From Pycnopodia helianthoides (lineage: Eukaryota; Echinodermata; Asteroidea; Forcipulatida; Asteriidae): a DNA stretch of 64,000 nt. The notes beneath the pieces were generated by a model that did not search any database, was not told the origin of the DNA, and saw nothing but the letters and a program-made list of their open reading frames with translations. Positions 37,901-49,900 of the stretch are shown here, in pieces (the stretch's first letter is position 1; every line of letters begins with the position of its first letter). Position numbers and translations under genes: made by a program. The DNA is taken from the NCBI GenBank assembly GCA_032158295.1, contig CM063249.1:17300416-17364415 (forward strand). The letters are read 5' to 3'.

Positions 37901-40900
37901 GCTGCATACGTTTGGTAATTGGAGCCTACTGATTGTGTTAATCCTATATAAATGTAGGTACATACATTAAAACTAACCTGTAAAAATTTCACTTCAAAAG
38001 GTGGTCGCGTTTTTTGAGATATCACTGAAAAACTGGAGCAAATATTTCCACACAGGAAGAATATTCCCCATAGGAATACACAGTCTGAGGACAGAAACGC
38101 TTCTCAGATTCAAATTATGGGGAATAAAAAAGTTAAAAGTTTCTCAAACTTCATTATACTATCCGAAGCTGCTGCAAGTTTTTATTGGCATTAATTTTCA
38201 GAGTCATTACCAAACGTGTACTGTGCCTTTAATCCTTCAAGCCCACTCTGCTGGGATTTTCCTGCAGTTGATTTCATATAAATCGTATAAATTTGTTTTA
38301 TAAAAAGTAAGGATAAAAAACATAATTGTTTATATTGATTGCTAACTGATTATGAAGTTCGTACTACTACAATTTTTTCTGTGAAATATTTCCCTCTGAA
38401 ATGGAGTGATGTTCCGAGAAAACTGTATCTGAAAATCTTTGAAAAAATGGAACAGCTGATTTCGGTTGTTACCACCAAAATTAGGGACAATGTGTTTACA
38501 TGCTGAAAATGGTGCATGGTTTTTCACTATTTTCTTCCGATTAAGCCCAAATTTGTACAGGTTTGTTATTTCATGTAAATGTTTGCTCACACAAAACATG
38601 AACACTGTCTATGAGACCTATTTTATCAGCTCTACCAATCCTGTATAATACCTTTTTTTTGTATTTGAACGTTCTCCCGCAAAGTGCCATTGACCAATTG
38701 CACAGCGCGCACTGCACTAACACGGGCCTACCCTGTCCGCCATTTTGTGCGTTCCGCGTTTTGTGCAAGGGGCGTCGATTGAGTTTGATGTAAATGATTC
38801 TAACTATGACCTCTGACCCCTGCCAGACATTGAAAGTGCCATTGACCAATTGCACAACGCGCACTGCACTAACACGGGCCTACCCCGTCCGCCGTTTTGT
38901 GCGTTCCGCGTTTTGTGCAAGGGGCGTCAATTGAGTTTGGTGTAAATGATTCTAACTATGACCTCTGACCCACTATGACCTCTGACCTCCCTGCCAGACA
39001 TTGGAAGGAGTTGATGCAGAAGACGGGCAAGTCGTTTGACATGAACCCAGACACCTTCACCTTGGAGAACCTGTTTGCGATGGAGCTGCATAACTACAAA
39101 GACGTCATCGGGGATATCGTGACCAGTGCCTCCAAGGAATTGAGTATTGAAAAGGTAAATGTCTACTAGATGTCTTAGGCAAAATATATAAATAAACATG
39201 TTTAGCGTCCTGCCTTTTTAAAAAAAAAAAGGAGGAGGCGGGCCCTTTTCTTTTTTTAATGGTCGCATTTTTCAAGACAACCGGCCGGGCAAATTTTTTA
39301 AGATGGTTGCCAGCTTTCTTCTGTGTGTTGTTTTTCTATGCGCTATACTCAGAATCAATTTTTTGTTGTCAGAGATTGTGAGAATTGATCCTGTACAAAA
39401 AAAGAAAAGAAAAAGGAGGCGGCCCCTAAAAAGGAAGCGGGCGGGGACGCTAAACATGTTTGTTTTTTTACTTGGCCTTACCGTCCTGATGGTAATCTGA
39501 AAAAAAAGATGTATACTCTGCTTCTTATGGTAGAGTTGAAATTATTTGTCTCAAATAAGTCAAATTTCAGTTGTTTTTTTTCTTGTTTTTTTCATTTTTG
39601 GTTGAGCAAAGGAAAATTGAAAAAGTTAAGTTTTCTTTGTTCAACCCAAAATTTAACGAAATGTACCCAGTCAGTTCCTTATGGTTTATTACCTTTTTTC
39701 CTCCGTGTTTTTTTTTTTAAGAGAAAATATGAATCCAGACTAATAAAGAGATTTATTTGAAAATTATAAACAGTCTGATATTTCGCTAGTTTTGGTTTAA
39801 CTCCTTGTTCTCAGTAGCCCCTTTTTGTAAAACAAATTTGATTGCTAAGAGATTGCTCAAGAGATTTCTACCAATTGATGGCGGCCTGGAATTGCATGGC
39901 CTTTGCAGAGCTGCCGCAGCTCTCCCTGATTCTGCAGAAAGTTCCCTGAAAATAAACCAATCTTTCCATGTTCTGATGAACAAATCGGAAAAATTTCCCT
40001 GGCAACTTTTTCCCTGTGATGTTGAATGTAATTTCTAAATTCTCCCTGATTGTTGTACAAAATCTCCCTGATTGCAAGATGCAAATGTTGGCAGCTCTGC
40101 CTTTGTTGCCCTGGTCTTGGCCTTGGTGTCTTCCTGTAGCCTTAAAGATTTTCCAATAAAAGTGCCCTTTTCAAAATAAAAAGCGGCCTTGCCCTCGCTA
40201 AGTTGAAATTTCCAGGCCTGCTAATAACAACAATTATCTCTGCAGGGCATCAAGGAGGTGAGTGACGTCTGGGACAACATGAAGTTCAACGTCAACAAGT
40301 ACATGAAGGGCACCCAGGAGAGAGGGTACATCCTAGGGGCCGTGGACGAGGTCCTTCAGAACCTGGACGACAACTCCATGAACCTGCAGAGCATGTCGGC
40401 ATCCCGCTTCATCGGTCCCTTCCTGAGCACCGTGCAGACCTGGGAGAAGAGCCTGTCACTCATCGGGGAAGTGCTGGAGGTGAGTCCCAAGAGACTGGTA
40501 GCACTGTTTTATCAGGGCTTGAATATTACACTGGACAACAGGCCCGAAGCCAGTAATTTCAGCGTTGGCCCCACAAACTCTGCTGAGTGTCACTCTTAAA
40601 ACAGAAGAGATAGATCTTCTCTAAATGTTCAAATAAAACAGTTCATATAATAAATCTGTGTTCATATTTTGATTCTGGCCTTTTCTCATTTTGATTCTGT
40701 TTTGTAATTAAAATTCTGGTCCAGTAAACATTCTGAGCTACAAGACCTGCAGTCTTGTGGATTTTCCCCAAAAATTTGAGCCCTGTTTATAGACCCCCCT
40801 TGCACAGGGTGCCATCACTGAGGTCAAACAGTGGAATTTAGAGTTTTTGCGTTTATGTTTCCTAGAGTTCCGCGTTTCCTAAACATTGAATTGGAACTTG

Positions 40901-43900
40901 CGACGTACGTTTAACTGTTTCTGACGATTCCAAATCAGAAATATGAGCCCATCTGTTAAAGGAGCAGATGTCAACACACTGTCAAGGATTCAAAATAGAA
41001 CACTGTAACCCAGTCTTTACAGTCACAAAACCACAAACCACAGTGGGGTGACAAACATTGCAAAATGTACAACAAATTGTAGGGAATTAAAAATAATGTG
41101 TTACATTTGTGCGAGATTAAGATTAAGAAACAAAGATATTGACAAAATAGGGAGACCGCCAACATTAGGACTGGATAGCTCAGTGGGTGGAGCACCGGCA
41201 CTTTAATCCAAAGGTCGCTGGTTCATATTCCGCTCTAGTAAATTTTTCTTCGTTCCAACCAAAGTTGGTACTTAATGAAGTGGATAACCCTAACCCTCTT
41301 TTACTTTCCTTAAGGTTTGGATGGTTGTTCAACGTAAGTGGATGTACTTGGAGAGTATCTTCATCGGTGGCGACATCAGATCGCAGCTGCCGGAAGAGGC
41401 CAAGAAGTTTGACGCCATCGACAAGACATTCAAGAAGGTAGAGAAAAAGACTCTTAATGCAGGCCGGATACTTCAAGAAGGCGATGGAGGCAATTGCCTC
41501 TGGTCATTGCTTTGGTGCCCCTAGAAATGTTCCAGTGGAAATTGACAATTTTCCGATAGAGGTGCTCTTTACCGAGGAGAAAACGCCTTGGTGCCCTTTG
41601 CCCTTTCAAAAGTGAAGCATCTGGCCTGCTTGCCTATCCTTTATTAGAATACTTTGAATTGAGAAAATAGAATTAGCTGTTGCAAACTGCTTACCAACCG
41701 AAGGGACCTGTAGTATAAATGCAAAAAAATAGTAGTGGCCTGACGTTTCGACCCTAGCAGAGTCTTTCTTGAAGGCTAAATGACAAGACAACACACATAC
41801 ATGCATACAAGGGTGACAAGAGCAGTCAAGTGGAAATACATGAAGAGAGAGAGTGGAGAGAGAAAAGCAAGAAGCATTCAGAAAGAATGCTCTGGTAGGC
41901 AGGGATTATGGAGACAAAGGGGAGGAGGGGGGTTGGAGGGAAGGGGATGGCTTGACCACAAGAGGTTGGAAACACAAAAGACAAAATGGAAGGTTGGAAG
42001 AATGGTAAAGTAATACTTTTAATTCTAACATTGCCATGATTTTATTTTGCTCCTTGTCATCGTTAAATTTGTCTCGCCTACTCAACCTTCCCCCCCAAGA
42101 TCATGCAAGACACAACAGCAAACCCCCGCATCAAGGATGCCTGCCACGTCCCCAACCGCCTCACGGATCTGGAGATGATCAGTACGGGTCTGGAGCGATG
42201 CCAGAAGAGTCTCAACGACTACCTGGACTCCAAGAGGAACGCCTTCCCCAGGTTCTTCTTCATCTCAGATGACGAGCTGCTGTCCATCTTGGGGAGCAGC
42301 GACCCCTCCTGTGTTCAGGAGCACATCATTAAGGTTGGTGTACGATTCCATATCGTTTTTTAAGGGCAGGCAACTTTTCGGCCGATTTTCTATTTGTGTG
42401 GTTGACCATTCCTCTCTTTTTTTTTTTTTAAATAAGGTTGCTATTCTGCAACCCCTTCAAATTGGAGTGGAAAGATCCGAAATGCTAAACACCTACAGAG
42501 GGCCATATGGTTGTATACAAAAAGAGTGTTTTGGTTTGCATAATACAATGAGGAAACAATGACTGAGAACTTGAACGTATTGACCGATTTCAAAAATTTG
42601 TGTAATAAATAAAATGAAATTCAATAAAAGTAAGACATTCTTTTGTACTTATTATGCTCTTAAATGAAATCTTCAAGGTAATAATAGAATTTGTGAAAAT
42701 TGATGTTTGAACACAAGCTTTCTGTTGTGTGAGAATGTGTGCTTGAGTGGTCGAACAATGCAGGCACCAGCGGTTGTTTATGTCAAAAGAAATTGATAAC
42801 AAAGAGGGTTAAGGGCAAAATATGTTTTCAATTCATCCAAGATGTACGACAACATTTCCTCGCTGCGTCTACAAGAAGGCAACAACAAGGAGACCCTGGT
42901 GTCGGCCATGGTGTCTGCCGAGGGAGAGGTGATGGAGTTCAGGCAGAACATCCCGGCCGAGGGGCGCGTAGAGGACTGGATGACCAACGTGCTGACGGAG
43001 ATGAGACGAACCAACAGGCTCATCACTAAGGAGGCCGTCTTCACGTACTGCGCCGATAACATCGACAGGTACGTCAATCTCTTACGGTTGCTTTGAACTT
43101 GGCAAAAAAGTTGCTAAGCTGATGTTGTTTACCAACCCTCCAAAAAATGTGAACATCCGAAGCTCTGTCAAAGTCTAGAATTTGAAATTTGCTAAGTGCA
43201 AAACGTACAAAAAGTTGCTGTTTTACTCATTTCTCAAAAACTATAGCATTTCAGGCAACAAATATTTCAGGGGAAGTTCTTCCGCTACGACAATTTTTTA
43301 TGTCATATAAGCTTAGGTGCAACTCTGTGAACATTTGTACCAATGCTGTGATGTCCTTTAAGCAGTCATATGAAATAGAAGCAGCGCTTGTTACTTGATG
43401 GCTTTTTTTCGTTGTCTTCTCCAGGGTGCAATGGATGTACAAGTACCAAGGCATGATCGTCTTAGCCACTAACCAGGTGTGGTGGACGTGGGAAGTAGAG
43501 GACGTCTTCAATAAGGTGGTCAAGCTGGGAGACAAGCTGGCCATGAAGAAGTACGCCAAGAAGATGCACCAACAGATCAACGATCTTGTGGTCCAGGTAT
43601 TGATTACGTTTCAGTTTGGAATGGATTAGATTGTTACCTACCTATACCCATCTGCTTTGTCCCTGGAAGGCCGCAAGGAAAGATTGAACATTTGAGTTAC
43701 TTTGACTTAACTCAATTTTAATTTGTCTTTCTCTCTCCCAGGTGCGATCACCGTTATCCAGCAATGATCGTAAGAAATATAACTCTGTCCTGATCATTGA
43801 TGTACACGCCAGAGATATCATCGATGGCTTCGTCAGGGACAGGTAACAACAAAAACTCATTCTTGATCAGATCGTATCGGACTCTTCTGCCTACCTTAGT

Positions 43901-46900
43901 ACATGAGCATTCTGTATAAGTAGGACGCCGAGCTAAGTAAACTGTGCATTGTACTTGCGCCCGGGAAGTTTTGGTAGCCTAGATTTGAAACATGTAATAT
44001 ATCTTTCTGATGTATTAACTGTAGCGATCGCAACCAGTTAAATGGTCAAATGAAGTTCACATTCACACACTCAAAAAATTAAACTAACACATTTTGAAAT
44101 GTGTTATTCACATCTGAAAAGAAAGATGAGCATTTTAAACAAGTCGGTTGCACAGTTTTTTTAGTAGCCCACAAGGCAAGTTGAGAAGTGTTGTTGACTA
44201 GCCCGTAGCATTTTTTACTTGATAATGTACGCCGGGGGGGCTGGTGTTAAGGGTGAGCCATGCCAATAGCCATAACATTAGGTTTCAAACTATTTGCTCT
44301 CCTTTCTCTATTTAAAACAGCATTAAAAAACGGCAAAAAAGTTCAAGAGGAGAAAAAAAAGTCCCATGGCTGATGGTCGAGCTGGGGAAGGGGTCAGCGG
44401 AAATACATAGTTCTAAATCATCCGCCAAAGACTAAAAAATGGTCTACATTTTTATGAAGAAGAGCCAAACTGTTACTTAAAAAATTTCAGCTTTTCAGGC
44501 ACCACTCTTCTCTCTCTATCATTTCAGCATCTTAGACGCAAGGGAGTTTGAATGGGAGAGCCAGCTGCGATTCTACTGGGACAGGGAACCAGACGAGCTG
44601 AACGTCCGCCAGTGCACCGGAACCTTCGGCTACGGTTACGAGTACATGGGACTGAACGGTCGGCTGGTCATCACACCACTGACGGACAGAATCTATCTCA
44701 CCCTCACTCAGGTACGAAGAAAGTTTCTTTATCTGTCTCTTGTTACATCGAGTGACAGGCCGGAGATTCGTCAGGATTTTTCACTGGTCCCCATTCACCG
44801 TTAGATTTACTTGTAAGGGGCTGAAGAGGGAAGAGAGACATTAACCCTTTTTATTGAAGAAACTGCTAGATTTTTAATTTGTGGTGATGTAGAGAAGTCC
44901 AGTCTATTGTATAGAGTACTCTCACCGTTCGTCTTGTTTGTGTTTTCGGAAATATGAGGTCCAAGGATAAGATTAAGTTAGAAAGAATAGTCAAGCAAGC
45001 AAGTCAAGTAATTGGCCTTCAACAAGAGTCTCCAGAATAAACTCTATTCTTTCTGACCCCGACCATCCACTACATGCCAAATTCCAGACCAACTCCAGAA
45101 GTAAACGTTTTTTCACAAAGAAGGATCAGAACACGGCGATATGGCTGGCTCTGATCCCTAATTTGCAATTGTCTTGTGCTGTTTTATGTGTGTATTTTAA
45201 TGCAATTTTTAAAGTTCTAACATTTCGTTACTGATCGTTTGTATTGTATTTGCATACAGTTCTTTGTCAAGGCCATTTTAATTTCCCCAGTAAGGGATAA
45301 TCAAGTTTTTATCTATCTATCTATCTATCGTCCCGGTCAAAAAACGGCCAGTAAAAATACCACGTCGTCCGGTTTGCTGCACAGCCATGATCACATGACA
45401 CACGGAAGTGAACTACGACCTGCATGTACTGGTAATGTTCACACACTCGTGTTGTTATCGCGGTGGAATACGGAACTTAGAAATTGTGTGTTTTGGGTTT
45501 GCAGGCCTTGTCCATGCAGCTCGGTGGAGCCCCTGCAGGTCCAGCCGGTACTGGGAAGACGGAGACCACCAAGGATCTGGCCAAGGCCCTGGGCCTTCTG
45601 TGCGTCGTCACTAACTGTGGAGAGGGTATGGACTACAAGGTAAAGAAAGTCGCTGATATCCTTCTCTGTCTGCTTGTAATTTTACATTTACTAACTTCAA
45701 TATCTTCTTTTTTTTTTCCTGAAGAGAGGTTAAAATATTACATCAGTTCTAAAAACTACTTCTCTAGCACTGAGGATACTGTTCCCAAAAGCTTCTTGGA
45801 ATCTAGAACTCCAGCGGTCGATTTCATGAAACGCTAAGACTCGTCTTATCTTGAGTTAGGACGAGTAACTCGTCCTAACTTGGGACGCGTCCTAGGAACG
45901 ATTTCACAAAAGATAGGAAGGGTTTGACGTGTCCTAATTAATGTAAAATATTACATCAGTTCTAAAAACTTGTAAACTTCTATTCGAAAAGCTCACTTGT
46001 TTTGAAATAAATTTGTGGTGTGTTTATTTCATTCATTCATTCAATCACTGGAGGCCATAATGTGCATATGAATCAAGTGGCCATGTTACACGGCACACTG
46101 GTAGAAAAAGAAAAATGGAAGTCGCATGATATAAATTCAGTTTTCAAACTGGTAGAAGTCCAAATTCAAGCTTATTTGATCGAACTCAACCAGTATGAGT
46201 GACTTCAGCCATGAAGGAGGGTCCCATTCCTGCAAGCAATGATCTGTGGAACTGTATTTTAAAGTTTAAAGGCTTTTGTCGCCAAAGATTTTGCCGAAAT
46301 GTTGTGTTTACGCGAGACTGATTAACGTGGTTTAGTCGGTGAACGTTCAGTTTGTGGTAACTGCGCGATTACATACAGCCACTGGCTTCAACTGCATATT
46401 GCGATAAATCTTTGGTGGAATTTGGTAGCCAGTTGAATGATTTAGCTGAGGGACAGCTCGCTCACGTTCGGGGATAAGTGGCCATGAAATAGTTTGTATA
46501 ATTATGAATCACAGCTCAATTAAAGGCAAGGTATACCTTTGGTTTTTGGAAACATTCGATTGTTTTAATCCTATATACATGTCGATATATACAATAAAAC
46601 TAACCTGTGAAAATATCATTTCAAAAGGTGGTAGGTTTTTTTTTAGATATTGCCCAATATCCGGAGCGGTAATGTCCACGCGGGAAGAATAATCCGCAAT
46701 TGGAATACACAATCTGATAAATGTTTCTGACAGAAACGCTTCTCATATTCAAACTTTTTCTGATAAAAACTAATATATTTTTCCATAACTACAAGTAAAA
46801 TGATTCTCAAAAATGCTTTATGCTATCGAAAGCTTCTATACTTCTAACCAAGTAAGTTTTTATTGCCGTTAATTTCAAGAGTGATTACTAAAAAAATACC

Positions 46901-49900
46901 TTCCCTGATGTGTTTTCTTCCCAAGGCGGTCGGTAAGATCTTCTCGGGTCTAGCTCAGTGCGGCGCCTGGGGATGCTTTGACGAGTTCAACCGCATCGAC
47001 GTCTCCGTCCTGTCCGTCATCTCCTCCCAGATCCAGACCATCAGGAACGCCCTCATCCACAACCTCAAGAAGTTCCAGGTCAGTAATGTCTGAGAGAAAT
47101 TTTAACTTCCACTTTAATGGGAAACTCTGCTGATGTAAAAACCCATCTAGCCCTATGTTGGCGGTCCCCCTATTTTGTCAATATCTTTGTTTGGGGTCGC
47201 CAGTCAGAAGCCATTCAACCTGTAACTGCTGTATAGCCAGGGATCACACCCAAGTTTACAATACAACCTGGGAAGTGGCAGACAAGGAATCCCTTTTTTT
47301 TTACGATAGACAATTGTTTTCATATTTTTCCTCTTTATATTCTGTTTGAAGAGAACTCATTTTTTTCCAGCGGTTGAGAGTCATTAACAGTTTCACAAAA
47401 TACCCTAATAACCACCTCATCGTTTACACTCAGTATATTTTTTCTGATGCATATTTGTTGACAGTTTGAAGGCAACGAGATCACCATGGACAATCGTATG
47501 GGTATTTTTATCACCATGAACCCTGGCTATGCTGGACGTACTGAGCTACCAGAGAGTGTCAAGGCGCTGTTCAGACCCGTCGTCGTCATCGTGCCTGATC
47601 TAGGTCAGATCTGTGAGATCATGCTGTTCTCAGAGGGATTCATTCTTGCCAAGGTACGACTGTTGACCAACTGTACGATTTGTGAAAACTCTTGTCAGTT
47701 CTTTTTTAAACTGTACTCTATTAGTACACTCTCATGGCCAACTGGCCCGTTCCACAAAATTCCAGAGGAGACTATGGAGACCAAGTCCACAATACACAAG
47801 CCACATGGTTTTCTGAAAATACCAACTGTACAAACAGAAGAAACCCATGCCCGGAAGGTAAGGTACCTGTGGCAGTCTGTGGTAGCAGTGTGTTTGAGGT
47901 TTTCTGATAATACCAACTGTGCAAACAGAAGAAACCCATGCACCCAATGCTATCCCGGAAGCCACAGGTATGGTACCCTGTGGCAGTCTGTGGTACCAGT
48001 GTGTTTGAGGTTTTCTGACAATACCAACTGTGCTAACAGAAGAAACCCATGCACACAATGCTAGCCCGGAAGGTATGGTACCTGTGGCAGTCTGTGGTAC
48101 CAGTGTGTTTGAGGTATTCTGATAATACCAACTGTACAAACAGAAGAAACCCATGCACCCCAAATTTGTTAATTTGCCTGTCAAATTTACAAGAAATCAG
48201 TGTGTAGCAATTTAAGCTTTTTTGTTGTGACATTTACGTACTTTTAAGAATGGTTTCTGTACTAATATCTCTTGTTAGGTCCTCGCTAAGAAGATGACAG
48301 TTCTGTACAAGCTGGCCAAGGAACAGCTCTCCAAACAGTACCATTATGACTTTGGTCTGCGCGCCCTCAAGTCTGTACTCGTCATGGCCGGTGAGCTCAA
48401 GAGAGGATCCCCGGATCTGTCTGAGGTGAGAGTACAATTCACAAAGTATAGAACCCCCCCCCCCCTTGCGTATGACGTCACCATTTCAAACAGCGCCCTC
48501 GCTGAGGTCAAAGGAAGATGTATCAGTGGCTGAGAGTTGTGTGTGGGGCGTACACGCGAGCACGTTTTCATTGTTTGACCGGTCTATTGATATCCAGGGC
48601 TGGCAATAGTCTCTGGACCACAGGCCAGGGTCTGTGAATTCTAGCAACAGTGACAGTGAACCCAACAAACAAACGAGTCCTTTCAGTCGCATACTTTTTA
48701 AGACTGACTATTTGTAGGAGACTGACATGCACTTTCCAATTCCCAGCCTCCTTTTTTCCGTATCAGCCGCTATTCGAGCGTATCGCCCGATATGCTAGCT
48801 TGTACATTTGGAGAACCCAGGAAATTTATTTTGTGTTGGGTTTGAGACGACTAGATTCCGTAGGCTCTACACATTTGGCATTTACAAAAAAATGGTTCCA
48901 TAGTTGTTGCTTAGTGTCAGACGCCCAGAAGTCTATGAAGTTTGTATTTCTTTGGCTTTACTTCCATTCCATACTTTACTACTTTTCTAAGTTAATCGTA
49001 ATATGCTGTGATTTGAATAAAAACAAATGTAACTTCTGGTGTTTCTCCCCCCTCCCACCCCCTCCCTCACCCCCTACCAGGATGTGGTGTTGATGAGAGC
49101 TCTGCGTGACATGAACCTCCCCAAGTTTGTCTTTGAAGATGTACCCCTCTTCCTGGGTCTGATCTCGGATCTCTTCCCCGGGCTGGACTGCCCCCGTGTG
49201 AGATATCCCAACTTCAACGACGCCGTGGAGCAAGCACTGACGGAGCAGAACTACATTATGCTGGACCACCAGGTAACATGGCGTTCCCCCCCCCAACCCC
49301 AATTCAAATTCGTTTTTCACAAAGAATGTGTGTATTTGATATTTTTGTGTATTAATTTATCATAATAAAATAAACTGCGCCAATAAAGTATCTAAACACT
49401 TACAAATGGTCAGATTTATCGGAACCTCAAATAGTACGCAAAAAAATATTTAAATAATTTGATTCACAGTTATCTTCTGCGCATTTTGACACCTCTTTTG
49501 TTGCGCTGTGATGTTGTTTGGCGGATTTATGGGCACTTTAGTGGCTTAAGGTCGAATATCAAAAGTTGCAAAAGCCCCTATTCACCCCAATTCCAGAAGG
49601 GAACTCGCACAAGCATCACACAAAGACAAAATCAAGACAAAAGACACAAATTTGTTCTGTTCTGTTTACTTAACCATGATATTTATTGCAGTAGCTCCTC
49701 TGACTTCTAACTTCACTGCTTAAAGGTACTCTCTGCTTTTATCTTATAAACTGTAACTGCTGATATCCTGAAGATGGTCCTCAATACTTAGTGTGTCCTC
49801 CATCACTGTCCTGAACGGCAAGGATACGTCTTGCTTGAATAGGGGCTTTTGCAACTTTTGGAATTCGACCTTAAGCCACTCAAGTGCCCATAAATCCGCC

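Noticed and set aside
47732..48184. A 150-residue minus-strand open frame
   Set aside because: It lies wholly in a tandem array in intron 34. The repeated peptide is a by-product of the period.
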